DNA of 64,000 bases, taken from Methanocaldococcus vulcanius M7. Lineage in GTDB: Archaea > AGJL01 > Methanococci > Methanococcales > Methanocaldococcaceae. The position numbers were made by a program, and so were the translations under genes. The stretch lies in NCBI RefSeq assembly GCF_000024625.1, contig NC_013407.1, positions 1,682,330 to 1,746,329 on the forward strand, given 5' to 3'. Shown here in pieces: positions 46,253-56,609 of this stretch. Under the pieces are notes generated by a model, which worked only from the letters and a program-made list of their open reading frames with translations, was not told the DNA's origin and did not search any database. The stretch's first letter is position 1. Every line of letters begins with the position of its first letter.

Positions 46253-46256
46253 AATG

Positions 46257-46700
46257 ATGAGTATTTTGATAGTGGTTGGATGCCCAGAACCTCCTGCTCT
46301 AATACCGTCTGTTTTATATTTAATAAATCAGTTAAAGAAAAAAGGATTTAATGTTGTTGTAGCAGTGAATCATGCTGCCTTAAAATTGTTGGAAATAGCT
46401 GATGATGACAAATACTATTTAAAGGGCGTTGGGGCTGTCGATATTGATGAAGGGCTTAGAGGAATCGAAGGCATCGATAGAATAATAACCTTTGTCCATA
46501 ATGATGGAGGAGTTAGTTATACAGCAACATACAAAGTCAAATATAACAAACCAACCTACGCCATTGTTTTTGGAAGAAAAATAAACAGTGATCATGTTGA
46601 GGCATTAAAGAACAGCAATATAAACGTTTATACTGCAAGAGCGTTTCACAACCCCCTGCCTATTGTTAACAAAATAAAAGAGATTTTAGCAAATATCTAA
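46257..46700 (+). CDS. DUF1890 methanogen protein
   Basis: A 147-aa protein of the DUF1890 group, found with DUF1894 in methanogens. It starts MSILIVVGCPEPPALIPSVLY and has VNHAALKLLEIADDD and FVHNDGGVSYTATYK. The alternating pattern suggests a Rossmann-like alpha/beta fold. Function is unknown. ATG 46257 is 4 bases after GGTGA; ATG 46254 is too close to it. It is translationally linked to the DUF1894 gene and convergent with trpF. Confidence 0.78.
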   Translation: MSILIVVGCPEPPALIPSVLYLINQLKKKGFNVVVAVNHAALKLLEIADDDKYYLKGVGAVDIDEGLRGIEGIDRIITFVHNDGGVSYTATYKVKYNKPTYAIVFGRKINSDHVEALKNSNINVYTARAFHNPLPIVNKIKEILANI

Positions 46701-46713
46701 TATAGCAGGGCAT

Positions 46714-47382
46714 TTAATAACTTCTAATAACCTCTAAAAACTCATCTACTTTTTTTAGGTCTTTTTTTCCACCATAAGCTTCTAAGGATGAAGATACATC
46801 TATTGCATAAGGTCTAACTGTCTTAATTGCCTCAACTACATTATCCTTATTCAAGCCGCCTGCTAAAATCAGGGGTTTTGCTAAATATTTGTTAAGATGT
46901 TTAGAGACATCCCAATTATGCACTTTTCCTTCCATTTTTACACGTTCTATTTTTGTATCTACCAATATTGCATCAACATACTTTTCATACTTTTTAACTT
47001 CCTCTAAAATAGATTTAAAATCAATATCCTCATCCTTAGGAATATGTATAACTTTTATAATGTCAGCATTTAATTTATTCTCACTTTTCAATTTTTTTAG
47101 TTCTTTAACAAACTCTACACTTTCAAATCCATGAAGTTGTATGGCATTTGGTTTTAAAAGGTTATAGAGTTCTAACACATCAGAGATTTGCTCTGGCATA
47201 ATTACAGAAACAAGTGTAGTGAAGGGGGAGATACTTGATTTGAGTTCAATAGCTTTATCTAATGTTATCTTTCTTGGCGTTTTTATTGGAACATCTACAA
47301 TAACTCCAACAGCATGAACTCTTTTTGAGATATATGCCATATCCTCTTTATTAGTTATTCCACATATTTTAATCTTTACCAA
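46714..47382 (-). CDS. trpF: phosphoribosylanthranilate isomerase
   Basis: A 222-aa TIM-barrel enzyme of tryptophan synthesis. Catalytic Cys is in KICGITNKEDM and the general acid Asp in ILVDTKIE; PNAIQLHGFESVE and LAGGLNKDNVVEAIKTV follow, with YAIDVSSSLEAYGGKKD at the phosphate site. It starts with TTG 47382 after GGGGTGG. The other trp gene in the window (trpG) is 41 kb away, so the pathway is dispersed. Confidence 0.95.
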   Translation of the reverse strand: MVKIKICGITNKEDMAYISKRVHAVGVIVDVPIKTPRKITLDKAIELKSSISPFTTLVSVIMPEQISDVLELYNLLKPNAIQLHGFESVEFVKELKKLKSENKLNADIIKVIHIPKDEDIDFKSILEEVKKYEKYVDAILVDTKIERVKMEGKVHNWDVSKHLNKYLAKPLILAGGLNKDNVVEAIKTVRPYAIDVSSSLEAYGGKKDLKKVDEFLEVIRSY

Positions 47383-47461
47383 GAAACCACCCCATAATTT
47401 TTAGAGGTTTAATTTTTAACTTTATTTTATTTATTTTTTATTTTTACTTTAATCTTAATTT

Positions 47462-47983
47462 TTATTTAGATTTTTTCTTATTTTTTGTGATTGTTAAGGT
47501 TTTTGGATCTTCCCCTCCCCCTTCGTTAGAGTTTTCTGAGGTAACTTCATCAATAACTTGTATTAGATAGTCAACTAACTCCTTTAATGTTGAAATTATC
47601 TCTGGAGTTATCTTAATAAGATCTTCTTCAGTTATAACACCAATTATTTTTCCTCCATCAGAGATAAATAACTCTCTCGTTTTATGCTTGCTCATCAATT
47701 TTAATGCTTCATCTATTGTTGTCTCTGGAGGAATTGTTATAAGCTTTGATGATGATATATCCTCTATTTTAACTTTATCTGGAGATAGTTTTTTAATTAA
47801 AACTTTTTTTAATATATCTTTCTCTCTCGCTACTTCTATCTCATTCTTAGATCTCTCACAAACTACAAGAACGCACGGAACTTCTTCTTCTATCATCAAT
47901 TTTGCTACATCATAAACTGAAACATCCCCACTAACTACGATCGGTCTTTTCATTATGAGTAAAACTGGAACCTCCCCTACCAT
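47462..47983 (-). CDS. tandem CBS-domain protein
   Basis: A 173-aa protein with two CBS domains: KRPIVVSGDVSVYDVAKLMIEEEVPCVLVV and SKLITIPPETTIDEALKLMSKHKTRELFISDGGKIIGVITEEDLI. Such pairs bind adenine nucleotides or SAM and usually regulate a partner. The C-terminus has a helix and a charged tail. ATG 47983 follows GGTTGGGGA. No partner can be inferred from the neighbours. Confidence 0.88.
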   Translation of the reverse strand: MVGEVPVLLIMKRPIVVSGDVSVYDVAKLMIEEEVPCVLVVCERSKNEIEVAREKDILKKVLIKKLSPDKVKIEDISSSKLITIPPETTIDEALKLMSKHKTRELFISDGGKIIGVITEEDLIKITPEIISTLKELVDYLIQVIDEVTSENSNEGGGEDPKTLTITKNKKKSK

Positions 47984-48131
47984 TGTATTCCCCAACCATC
48001 TTTAAAGTTTTCAAGTATATTATGTCTTCAAGGTTTAAGTATCTTAGTTATTTTTGACTTTGATTATATTTATACCTTAATATAAATGATATACAAATTA
48101 TACAAATGTATCTCTTCACTCAACCGAAAAG

Positions 48132-48140
48132 CTTATATAT
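48132..48140 (+). promoter_or_regulatory. TATA box for tRNA-Val
   Basis: CTTATATAT after a CGAAAAG element (B-recognition-like) lies 31 bases before the tRNA-Val 5' end, the usual archaeal distance. Confidence 0.65.
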
Positions 48141-48170
48141 CAGTTTTACATACTTTAATTTCGCTTGCGA

Positions 48171-48247
48171 GGGCTCGTGGTCTAGATGGCTATGATGCCG
48201 CCCTGACACGGCGGTGGTCGGGAGTTCGAATCTCCCCGAGCCCACCA
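48171..48247 (+). tRNA. tRNA-Val (anticodon GAC), CCA encoded
   Basis: Acceptor stem GGGCTCG pairs with CGAGCCC. The anticodon stem CCGCC/GGCGG encloses CTGACAC, giving anticodon GAC. The T-arm has GAGTTCGAATCTC. Discriminator A and CCA are encoded. It stands alone in its transcription unit. Confidence 0.96.
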
Positions 48248-48286
48248 TAATTTTAAACCTTTTCTGAGTTATAATTCTCTTTTGAT

Positions 48287-48307
48287 GAAACTTTTTCTAA
48301 AAGTTTC
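48287..48307. terminator. hairpin downstream of tRNA-Val
   Basis: A perfect 9-base stem GAAACTTTT/AAAAGTTTC with a three-base TCT loop lies 40 bases after the tRNA. It may stop or stabilise transcripts. It resembles two other hairpins in the window (58539-58557 and 62127-62151) in the GATGAAxCTTT pattern. The 48308-48376 rest is unassigned. Confidence 0.4.
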
Positions 48308-48376
48308 GTTTCTATCTCTCGAGTCCAACTCACCTTCAGATAGTTTTTATAAGTTTTTATTAAATATACTTTATTT

Positions 48377-50350
48377 TTATCGTTTATGATTTTCACTTAT
48401 TTTAAATTGATCCATAAACTTTGGAATAGCATTTATTGCATAGCTTAATGAAACTGATTCGTATCTTTCCTTTAAATATCCTTTTTCGATCATAACCCTA
48501 CCCACCCAATCAGAGAATCTTTTATCTTGGATAACTACAACTCCATAATCTTCTTCTGTCCTTATTAATCTCCCAATCATCTGAACGAGCGTTCTTGCCA
48601 TTCTGTCAAAAGATGTCATTAAAAAAGCTCTCCAATGAGCATCTTTAACTCCTTTTTTTCTAAATTTCTCCTCTAAGAGTTTCTGTTCCCTCATTATAAG
48701 TGGGGTTGGAACTGGAAACGGAAGGGCATCGATAACCACACCAATAAGTGCCTCTCCCGGAATATCAACACCCTCAGCAAATCTTCCAGTTGCTAACAAA
48801 ATCCCTCCAACTTTTTCAAAATGCTCTTTTAATTGCTTAGCTTCATTTCCATCCATTCCTTGCTCATACACATGGATGTTTTTATTTTTTATTGATGTTT
48901 TGTTAAGGTTTGATTTTAAGTATTTATAAAAACTGTCCAAATCTTCAAAACTTTTAAATAAAACTAATGAATTCCCATTTATTGCTTCTAATATTTTTAA
49001 TAGGTTCTCATTTGCTTTTTTTCTATCTTTTTTTTCATATTTCATATCAACGCCGTCTTTTAAGGCAAATATCTTTTTTCTATTCTTTGGAAACGGGCTA
49101 TCTAATGTCAGAAATTCTGGTTTTTCAACCCCTGTTTTCAAAGCATGCATTTTTAAGTTCCCAATTGTCGCTGAGCAGTGTATAACCACAGCATTTCCAT
49201 ATAACTCCTTCAAATAACTGCTAACAAAAACGGGCTCGCAGAGTAGAGACGATCCACTCCTATATATGACATAATTGTCATTTATATATTTCAAATTTTT
49301 AATATTTTCTATAAATTCGAGAAGATACATATCAGATAACTTTTTCCTATGGATAAAATCAAGTTCTATGGCAATTAACGCCCTACTATCTATTTCAAAT
49401 CTTAATTCCTTTCTGTCGATCTCTTCATTCTCTTTAAAATTCAATATTTTATTTTTTATGTTGTTTATTTGGTAATAGGCATTTAAGATCACCCCTAAGA
49501 TAGCCAATTCTTCCTTATACTTCCAGGATCTTACGCTCTCCCCATCAAATATAATCGTATCTTTACATGCATCAATATCTATGTCTTTTCCAATCAGATA
49601 TCTCTCTAAAATTTCCCAAAAGCTTTCATCATCAACATCCAACCTCTTTCTCAATATTGGAGGAGCATAATGTATTGCCATATATTTTAATCTATTTATT
49701 GATAATTCAGGATTAATCACTATGGTTGAGGCATTTCTAACACTTCCTTCCAATTTGTGGGCTTCATCACATATTATTACATCTATACCTCTACTCGCTT
49801 CAATTTCCTCTTTTGCATAATAAAACATGCTATTGTTCATCACTACTATATCAGCTAACATACTATCGATCTTTGCCTTTTGATATTCACACGTGCAGAG
49901 GGGGCAGTAGTATATAACTTTATCTCCCAACTTTACCTGATGCTTTTTTAATCCGCAGTAGCAGATTGGTTTTCTGTTTGGCCTATAAAGGCATTTTTTA
50001 TTTAATTGGCAGTATAAACGATTTGCTTTTCCTCCTCTTGATTTGCATATAAAATTACTTTTTCCCATTAAAAAGGCAACATTTAAATTGTGTTTTAATG
50101 AACTTAAATCATCATAAATCCTAACCTGCTGGTCTATTGTTTCTGTTAGGATTAAAATCCTCTTCCCTCTCTCTGCAAAGTATAAAGCAGGAATTAAATA
50201 ACTCAGTGTTTTACCCACGCCTGTCGGTGCCTCTACTATCAAGTTTTTTTTATTTTTTATACAGTTGTAAATTTTTAGCATCATCTTTTTTTGGGGCTCT
50301 CTAACCTTTGGATATGGGAATTTCTCTTCAATATACCTCTCAAAATCCAT
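48377..50350 (-). CDS. DinG/XPD-type superfamily 2 DNA helicase
   Basis: A 657-aa helicase. Motif I is APTGVGKTLSYLIPAL; the iron-sulfur cysteines lie in FICKSRGG, YCQLNKKC, CYCGLKK and YYCPLCTCEY; motif II is ICDEAHKLEG; motif V/VI regions are LLATGRFAEGVDIPG and QMIGRLIRTEEDYG. It unwinds DNA 5' to 3' by family knowledge and probably serves repair. More cysteines than the usual four occur in the cluster region. ATG 50350 follows GGAGAGG. Confidence 0.9.
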   Translation of the reverse strand: MDFERYIEEKFPYPKVREPQKKMMLKIYNCIKNKKNLIVEAPTGVGKTLSYLIPALYFAERGKRILILTETIDQQVRIYDDLSSLKHNLNVAFLMGKSNFICKSRGGKANRLYCQLNKKCLYRPNRKPICYCGLKKHQVKLGDKVIYYCPLCTCEYQKAKIDSMLADIVVMNNSMFYYAKEEIEASRGIDVIICDEAHKLEGSVRNASTIVINPELSINRLKYMAIHYAPPILRKRLDVDDESFWEILERYLIGKDIDIDACKDTIIFDGESVRSWKYKEELAILGVILNAYYQINNIKNKILNFKENEEIDRKELRFEIDSRALIAIELDFIHRKKLSDMYLLEFIENIKNLKYINDNYVIYRSGSSLLCEPVFVSSYLKELYGNAVVIHCSATIGNLKMHALKTGVEKPEFLTLDSPFPKNRKKIFALKDGVDMKYEKKDRKKANENLLKILEAINGNSLVLFKSFEDLDSFYKYLKSNLNKTSIKNKNIHVYEQGMDGNEAKQLKEHFEKVGGILLATGRFAEGVDIPGEALIGVVIDALPFPVPTPLIMREQKLLEEKFRKKGVKDAHWRAFLMTSFDRMARTLVQMIGRLIRTEEDYGVVVIQDKRFSDWVGRVMIEKGYLKERYESVSLSYAINAIPKFMDQFKISENHKR

Positions 50351-50529
50351 AACTTTCCTCTCCGTTTGGATTTAAATTGTTTGTTGTTAATTAAAAATTT
50401 TAATTAAAAATTTGATAAATTATTAAAATATTAATCAAAAAATTTAAATGAAAATTAAAAAAGTGTAAAAAGTATTTGACATGAAAGGAAAATCAAAAAT
50501 TGTATTGAAAACTTTATCTATCCTATTTT

Positions 50530-51501
50530 TTACTGGTCGTAATCTTTATGTGTGTTCTCCACTGCTTTGTTGTAATACTCTACCGCCTTTTCAAGATCTC
50601 CCTGTCTTTCATATATTTTAGCTTTACTGAGCAGTGCTCTAATGTAGTGAGGTTGCAATTCGATAACTCTATCGTAGCATTTTAGTGCCTCCCCCAATTT
50701 TCCAAGTTTTTGGTAAAGTTCTCCCTTGTAATACCATAAAGCAACGTCATCTTCCCTTATCTTCAAACCCATGTTTATGTATCTCTCTACATCTTTTAGA
50801 TCACCTATTAGCAGTAGTAAAGAAACAGCATGCCTTATTGCATCTATCCATCTAACATTTAGTTCGTCGATCAATTTTTTAAAACATTCGATCGCTTCTT
50901 TAAATCTACCCATTCTTTTTAATAAAACTCCTTTAAGATATAGTGCGTTTTTATCTTTTGGTTTTAACTCCAATGCTCTATTGAGGCATAAAAGTGCCTC
51001 TTCATACTTTCCAAGTTTTCTCAAGATCTCTGCTTTTTTAACCCACATCGGAACAAAATTTGGTGTATATGCTAAAATTTCATCGTATGTCTTTAACAGT
51101 TCATCATACTCCCCCAAAAATTCTAAACATATGGTTTTTAATAAGAAAGCAGATGGAAATTTATTTTCAATACCGAGTGCTTTGTTGTAGCATTTTAATG
51201 CCTCTTCACAGTTTCCACTCATTCCATAAAGTTGTCCCAAAATCATCCACATTATTGGATTTTTTGATTCTAACTTTAAAAGTTGTTCAAATGCATCTAT
51301 TGCTTCCTTTATCTCCCCCTTAGCAGATAATGCAAGACCTTTTAAAAATAAAGCCATATAAAAGTCCGGCTCTAATTCTAACGATTTTTCAGCATAATAT
51401 ATTGATTTTATCAAATTTCCTTCGAATAATTCACGATATGATCTTAGAACATTTGCAATTGCCTCTAACGTATCAACTCTTGGGGTTTTTTTTCTGTTCA
51501 T
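50530..51501 (-). CDS. TPR-repeat protein (first of a tandem pair)
   Basis: A 323-aa protein made of about eight tetratricopeptide repeats, e.g. IMWMILGQLYGMSGNCEEALKCYNKALGIE and YEEALLCLNRALELKPKDKNALYLKGVLL. It is a cytoplasmic scaffold for protein binding; the partner is unknown. ATG 51501 follows GGTGGTTGAGAT. It is a paralogue of the upstream gene at 51706, with the same length and the same NVRWIDAIRHA/NVRWLGVIRDA segment, showing tandem duplication. Confidence 0.88.
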   Translation of the reverse strand: MNRKKTPRVDTLEAIANVLRSYRELFEGNLIKSIYYAEKSLELEPDFYMALFLKGLALSAKGEIKEAIDAFEQLLKLESKNPIMWMILGQLYGMSGNCEEALKCYNKALGIENKFPSAFLLKTICLEFLGEYDELLKTYDEILAYTPNFVPMWVKKAEILRKLGKYEEALLCLNRALELKPKDKNALYLKGVLLKRMGRFKEAIECFKKLIDELNVRWIDAIRHAVSLLLLIGDLKDVERYINMGLKIREDDVALWYYKGELYQKLGKLGEALKCYDRVIELQPHYIRALLSKAKIYERQGDLEKAVEYYNKAVENTHKDYDQ

Positions 51502-51705
51502 ATCTCAACCACCATAAAAAATTAAAAATTAGAGATTAAATGGTTTTAAAATTTGATCTAATGTTTGATTTATTTTTATTGTGGTAAATCTTAATCAATA
51601 CATCAACACACTTTTAATGTTTGTAGTTGAGTATATAAAATATTTTTTGTTAAATTTTATTTTATAAATTTTTAGTATTTTTTAAATAATTTTAAATTTT
51701 AGACA

Positions 51706-52686
51706 TTATCTATCAAGTGCCATGTTGTAATATTCAACTGATTCTTCAATTCTACCCAATTTCTCTAAAACTCTGGCTTTCCCTAATAGAGCTTTTGTAT
51801 GATGAGGCATTAATTTAATCGCTTTATCATAATATTTTAATGCCTTTTCAAGATCTCCCTGTTTCTCATACAACCTTCCTTTAAAATACCATAAACTTGG
51901 ATCATTTGGCCTTAGTTCAAGCCCCATCTCTATATATTTTTTCGCTTTTTCAAGTTTATTGAATAAAAAGCAGAGATAGATCGCATCCCTAATAACTCCC
52001 AACCACCTCACATTTAACTCGTCAATAAGTTTTTCATAGTATTTAAGAGCTTCATTTAATTTTCCAACTCTTTTAAGAAGTAATGCTTTTAAATATATCG
52101 CATTTCTATCATTTTCGTTTATTTCAAGCACTTTGTCTAAACAAACAAGTGCCTCCTCATACTTCCCAAGTTTTCCAAGCATGTGTGCTTTAAATAAATA
52201 TGCAGGGATAAAATTAGGAGATAGTGAAATTAACCTATCACAGCACTTTATTAATTCTTCATATCTCCCAGAAAAGCAGAGGCATAATGCTTTAAAGAAG
52301 AATGCGGTTGCAAATTTCTCTTCAATATTTAATGACTTCTCATAACATTTTAATGCCTCATCTAAATTACCCATAATCTCGTAAAGTTGTCCAAGAAGTG
52401 CATATGCAATTGGATCGTTTGAATTTGAAGTTATTTCTTTTAGGCATTCTATTGCTTTTCCAACCTCTCCTAAGATTGCCAAAGATATTGCTTTTAAAAA
52501 TTTTGCAAATTTAAATTTTGGATTAATTTCAAGAGCCATATCTATGCAATAAAGAGATTCCAATAGATCCCCCCTATCCCTACACTCATATGACTTTAAA
52601 AGATACGTTAATGATGCCAATACATCCGTTTCTCTCAGATCTCTTTCAAATTCTTTCTTACTATCATCTTTATTTTCTAACTCCAT
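51706..52686 (-). CDS. TPR-repeat protein (second of a tandem pair)
   Basis: A 326-aa paralogue of the gene at 50530, with about eight tetratricopeptide repeats such as IAYALLGQLYEIMGNLDEALKCYEKSLNIE and LEKALKYYDKAIKLMPHHTKALLGKARVL. The shared non-TPR insert ELNVRWLG is in the same place as in its sister. A charged N-terminus precedes the repeats. The start is ATG 52686 after CGGTGAATTG. About 200 AT-rich bases separate the two genes, so each may have its own promoter. Confidence 0.88.
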   Translation of the reverse strand: MELENKDDSKKEFERDLRETDVLASLTYLLKSYECRDRGDLLESLYCIDMALEINPKFKFAKFLKAISLAILGEVGKAIECLKEITSNSNDPIAYALLGQLYEIMGNLDEALKCYEKSLNIEEKFATAFFFKALCLCFSGRYEELIKCCDRLISLSPNFIPAYLFKAHMLGKLGKYEEALVCLDKVLEINENDRNAIYLKALLLKRVGKLNEALKYYEKLIDELNVRWLGVIRDAIYLCFLFNKLEKAKKYIEMGLELRPNDPSLWYFKGRLYEKQGDLEKALKYYDKAIKLMPHHTKALLGKARVLEKLGRIEESVEYYNMALDR

Positions 52687-52860
52687 AACAATTCACCGAT
52701 TCACATAGTAAATTTCATACTCGAAATATTTAAAATACTAACTTATTATTGTCTTAGGATATATATTAAAATTATGTATTATCGTTAAAATTGTAAAAGC
52801 GAATGAATAAGTATTCAATTTTTAAAATTAAAAATTATTATTTTTGCAAATTAACAAAAA

Positions 52861-53673
52861 TTATTTAAAAAATAACTGTCTATCAACTTCCCCCTCTCCT
52901 ACAAACACGTCCTTGAATCTTGTTAAATAGTTCCCAATGTCCAAGAGTGTTTCAACTTCCCTATAAAATGACATTTTTCTAAAATGCTCCCTTCTATTAA
53001 GTTCTAACAAATATCTTACAATTTCTCTTTCATTATTTTTGGTATCAAACTTCATTAAATTGACCTTTATCTCATCTATCTTACTAAACAATCTATCGTT
53101 TTCATGCCCAAATACTTCATAACATCTCTCTAATAACATATCAAATGTCTCAGCACCAAAGATATATCTACCAAACTCTTCTCTCTCTTCCCATGTGATC
53201 TCTAAATCCTCATAAAGTCGTGTCTTACTACTATACTCCATCCCAGCATTTATTATCTTCTCAAAATTATCAAAATATAGCTCCTTTATTAGATCTATAA
53301 CCTCCTCTATCACTCGCTTATCAACCTCTCCATGTTGGATTCCTTTACAGTAATGTTTTATTATTAAGAGGGGAGTTCCATCCCATTTTACCATACAACT
53401 AAATGGAAATATCCTACACATTAACGGTTTAAACTCAATCCCTTTTTCTAAATGAATTTTACATAAATTGTTGTTCAATAAAACACAACCTTTTTCATTA
53501 ACCTTTAATCTATATTTAAAATCCCCACAACACTCTTCTATTGCATATTCATAGTTTTTTAAACGTATCTTATCAAAATAATTTAAGTATATTCTCCATT
53601 TTTCGCATGAACAGCAATAAGCACAATTTATGCATTGATAGGTTATCCCTTTAAACGTTATTTCCCAGTCCAT
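52861..53673 (-). CDS. YkgJ-type cysteine-cluster protein
   Basis: A 270-aa protein with the zinc or iron-sulfur cluster motif CINCAYCCSC near the N-terminus and further cysteines in ECCGDFKYRL, GCVLLNNNLCKIH and LMCRIFPFSC, the YkgJ (CxxCxxCC) pattern. The C-terminal half is helical and specific to this group. Function is unknown. ATG 53673 is preceded by AGTGATCTCT. It is divergent from the permease gene. Confidence 0.78.
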   Translation of the reverse strand: MDWEITFKGITYQCINCAYCCSCEKWRIYLNYFDKIRLKNYEYAIEECCGDFKYRLKVNEKGCVLLNNNLCKIHLEKGIEFKPLMCRIFPFSCMVKWDGTPLLIIKHYCKGIQHGEVDKRVIEEVIDLIKELYFDNFEKIINAGMEYSSKTRLYEDLEITWEEREEFGRYIFGAETFDMLLERCYEVFGHENDRLFSKIDEIKVNLMKFDTKNNEREIVRYLLELNRREHFRKMSFYREVETLLDIGNYLTRFKDVFVGEGEVDRQLFFK

Positions 53674-53799
53674 AGAGATCACTGTCCTTTTAATTTTATA
53701 ATTGAATAAAACTCATAAAAATTTTAAAGATTTTAAAGTTTCATATAGTAAAAATATTATACTAAGAGGTTAATAATCTTAATTATAAATTTTACGGTG

Positions 53800-54531
53800 A
53801 TGTTATTGATAGAGCTTACGTATGCATTTTTATTTGTGGTGCTTGCTGTTTTGATTGCATATAGAGAAAAGCTGGGAATAGAAAAGAAGATAGTATATGT
53901 TTCAATATTGGCATTAATACAACTCTTTATACTTGGATTTGTTTTGCTATATATATTCTCTTTTGGAATGATTGGAGCATTTTTAATGATATTTTTTATG
54001 ATAACACTTGCATCCTATTTGATAATGAGAGAAATTAAATTATCTCATAAGTCAAAATTATTTATTAGCTTGTTTCTTACTTTTTTAGCAACTACATCAG
54101 TTTCTTTGGCAATTTTAATTATTCCAAAAGTTGTTAAATTCGAGCCAATATATGTAATTCCACTTATGGGAATGGTTATTGGAAATACGATGAATACTGT
54201 TCACTTAGCCCTTGATAAAATCATTGATATGGTTAAATCAGAACGAGATATACTTTGGGGATACTTAGCACTTGGAGCTACAGAGATAGAGGCGTTGAGA
54301 CCTTTTATCAAAAATGCGGTAAGATCAGCTATCATCCCCCAGATGAACAGAACGAAGTCCGTTGGTGTTATCTTCATACCGGGAGCGATGGTTGGGATGT
54401 TGCTAAGTGGAGCAAATCCAATCTACGCTGCTGAAATTCAAATTGTAATAATGTGGATGATATTAAGTTCTTCTGTAATTTCGAGTATTTTAATATGCTA
54501 CTTGATGTATAAGGAGATTATTAGGGCTTAA
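53800..54531 (+). CDS. UPF0014/FetB-like ABC permease
   Basis: A 243-aa membrane protein with six or seven helices. The family signature is [58 protein letters not shown] in pieces; FetB exports iron with the ATPase FetA. No ATPase gene is adjacent, so the partner is elsewhere or absent. The start is either ATG 53800 or TTG 53806, the latter 5 bases after GGTGA. Confidence 0.85.
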   Translation: MLLIELTYAFLFVVLAVLIAYREKLGIEKKIVYVSILALIQLFILGFVLLYIFSFGMIGAFLMIFFMITLASYLIMREIKLSHKSKLFISLFLTFLATTSVSLAILIIPKVVKFEPIYVIPLMGMVIGNTMNTVHLALDKIIDMVKSERDILWGYLALGATEIEALRPFIKNAVRSAIIPQMNRTKSVGVIFIPGAMVGMLLSGANPIYAAEIQIVIMWMILSSSVISSILICYLMYKEIIRA

Positions 54532-54603
54532 TATAAAAATAAAAAATCGATAAATTAAAAGCAAATATTAAAACAGAAACAGATAAAAATAACAGAAAAT
54601 AAT

Positions 54604-55938
54604 TTAACCTCTAAGTTCCTTCATCTTCTCGATCCTCTTTTTAATCAGATCAATCTTCCCAATATCGCTCCTATGGTAAACCTCTCCTTTAATGTATTTC
54701 GTTGCTTCTTCAGCAATTTTTTCTGCAGTTTTTATATCATCTGCAACACCAACCACAGCAACAGCTCTCGATCCTGTCATATATATGTTTCCATTCTCCT
54801 CATTAACTGATGCATAGTGCAAAATTGCACCCAACTTCTTTATTGCCTCTTCATTAACTATAATCGGCTCTCCTTTAACTGGATTGTCTGGATAACCCTT
54901 AGGAACGACATACTTACATACAGTTGCCTTGTTCTCAAATTCAACTTCAAGATCTTTAAGTTTTTTGTCTACAATTGCCTTACAAACATCTAAAAAATCA
55001 CTTTTTAATATTGAAAGAAGATTCATTGCCTCAGGATCTCCAAATCTTGCGTTGTATTCAATGATTTTAGGCCCTTCCTTAGTTAGCATAAACTGCCCAT
55101 ATAAAATTCCCTTGTAGCCACCAACTTCTTTTTTTAATGCTTTAACTGTCTCTTCCATGATTTCTTTTGCTAAATTAACATCTTCATCGGTCATGAATGG
55201 TAATTTATGATCTGGGCATGAATAAGAGCCCATCCCCCCTGTTATGCTTCCCTTATCTCCCTCTAAGGCATGAGGATGATCTTGAACAAATGGTGTAAAC
55301 TTTATTGTATCTCCATCCACAAATCCGTGAAGCGTAAATTCAACACCCTCTAACTTTTCCTCTATCAGAACTTTACCTCCACCCAATCCACTCTCAAATA
55401 CCTCTTTTGCATATTTTTTCGCTTCTTCATTATCTTTCAACTGCTCTCCAACAACTTTAACACCCTTTCCTCCTGTTAATCCGACTGGTTTTACAACTAC
55501 TTTGATTCCTTTTTGAGTTAACTCATCAATAAAACTTTCCAATTCCTCCCCATACTCGTCAAACGCTTTATATATTAAAGAGCCCTTTATATTGTATTTC
55601 TTAAATAAGTTTCTCATAAATTCTTTATTTGTTTCTATTTGAGCAGCCATTTTGCTTGGACCAACTGCTGGAATTCCCAACTCCTCTAAAAGATCAACAA
55701 CACCTTCCCCTAAAGGTGCCTCTGGGCCGATAACTGCTAAATCAGGTTTAATTTTTTCAGCAAATTCTTTAACTGCTTCCAAGTCCGTCTCTTTTGCTAA
55801 TTTTACTTCTTCAGATAATCTTGCAATTCCTGGATTTTTATTTTTCATTAAGGTATATAACTTCACATTTTCATTTTCTTTTAAAGCATGAGCTATTGCA
55901 CTCTCTCTTGCTCCTCCTCCAATTAACAAAACTTTCAC
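54604..55938 (-). CDS. purD: phosphoribosylamine--glycine ligase
   Basis: ATP-grasp enzyme for the second step of purine synthesis. The 444-aa protein has [61 protein letters not shown] and [14 protein letters not shown]. It starts with GTG 55938, preceded by GAGGTGATAAT; an ATG two bases earlier is out of frame and at once stops. A phosphodiesterase gene lies upstream in the same direction. Confidence 0.96.
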   Translation of the reverse strand: MKVLLIGGGARESAIAHALKENENVKLYTLMKNKNPGIARLSEEVKLAKETDLEAVKEFAEKIKPDLAVIGPEAPLGEGVVDLLEELGIPAVGPSKMAAQIETNKEFMRNLFKKYNIKGSLIYKAFDEYGEELESFIDELTQKGIKVVVKPVGLTGGKGVKVVGEQLKDNEEAKKYAKEVFESGLGGGKVLIEEKLEGVEFTLHGFVDGDTIKFTPFVQDHPHALEGDKGSITGGMGSYSCPDHKLPFMTDEDVNLAKEIMEETVKALKKEVGGYKGILYGQFMLTKEGPKIIEYNARFGDPEAMNLLSILKSDFLDVCKAIVDKKLKDLEVEFENKATVCKYVVPKGYPDNPVKGEPIIVNEEAIKKLGAILHYASVNEENGNIYMTGSRAVAVVGVADDIKTAEKIAEEATKYIKGEVYHRSDIGKIDLIKKRIEKMKELRG

Positions 55939-56013
55939 ATTATCACCTCTTTTATTAAATAAAACACAACAAATAATATGTGATATTTATTTTAAGTGTT
56001 CTACATCTTGTTA

Positions 56014-56514
56014 TTACTCCAATACAATCTCTCGGTATTCTTTTTTTTCAGTGTCCAATATCCCTATTGTCGGAACCCCAGTTAAATAACCACAACACTC
56101 TCCAGGGTTTATTATCAACACATCGTTAAGTTCTTCAAACACTCTATCATGGGTGTGGCCATAGATAACAACATCATACAACCCGGATTTTATTGCCATC
56201 TCTAAAACTGACTGATGATGTCCATGTGTGATAAAAAATCTTAAACCATCAATCTCAACAGAGATAAAATCATCTATAATGTTCTCTTCATTTATATCTC
56301 TTAGCCAATCCCTTAACTTACATCTCTCTCCATCGTTATTTCCATACGTTGCTATAATATTGGCATTCAAATTCTCAAATTCCTTTACCACAAACAAACT
56401 TACAAAATCTCCACAGTGAATTACGGTTTCTACCTCCTCCTCATTAAAAATATCGATCGCTTTTCGTATGTTTGGAATATGGTCATGAGTGTCGCTTATT
56501 ATTCCAATTTTCAT
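56014..56514 (-). CDS. metallophosphoesterase (YfcE/MJ0936 type)
   Basis: A 166-aa calcineurin-like phosphodiesterase. Metal motifs are GIISDTHDH, VIHCGDFVS, ATYGNNDGE, FITHGHH and IYGHTHD. The M. jannaschii counterpart MJ0936 is, as I recall, a structurally studied nickel- or manganese-dependent phosphodiesterase. The physiological substrate is unknown. The start is ATG 56514 after CGAGGGAT. Confidence 0.92.
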   Translation of the reverse strand: MKIGIISDTHDHIPNIRKAIDIFNEEEVETVIHCGDFVSLFVVKEFENLNANIIATYGNNDGERCKLRDWLRDINEENIIDDFISVEIDGLRFFITHGHHQSVLEMAIKSGLYDVVIYGHTHDRVFEELNDVLIINPGECCGYLTGVPTIGILDTEKKEYREIVLE

Positions 56515-56609
56515 TTTATCCCTCGGAATTTCAAAATTATAAACTGATTTAAAGTTGGCTATAAAGTTTTTTGTTTTAAGGGTTATAATTTATCTTATTT
56601 ATTTTTTTA

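Noticed and set aside
48258..48300. C/D box sRNA (CTGA followed by TGATGA)
   Set aside because: The boxes are in the order D' then C' without outer C and D boxes or pairing ends, so the match is incidental.
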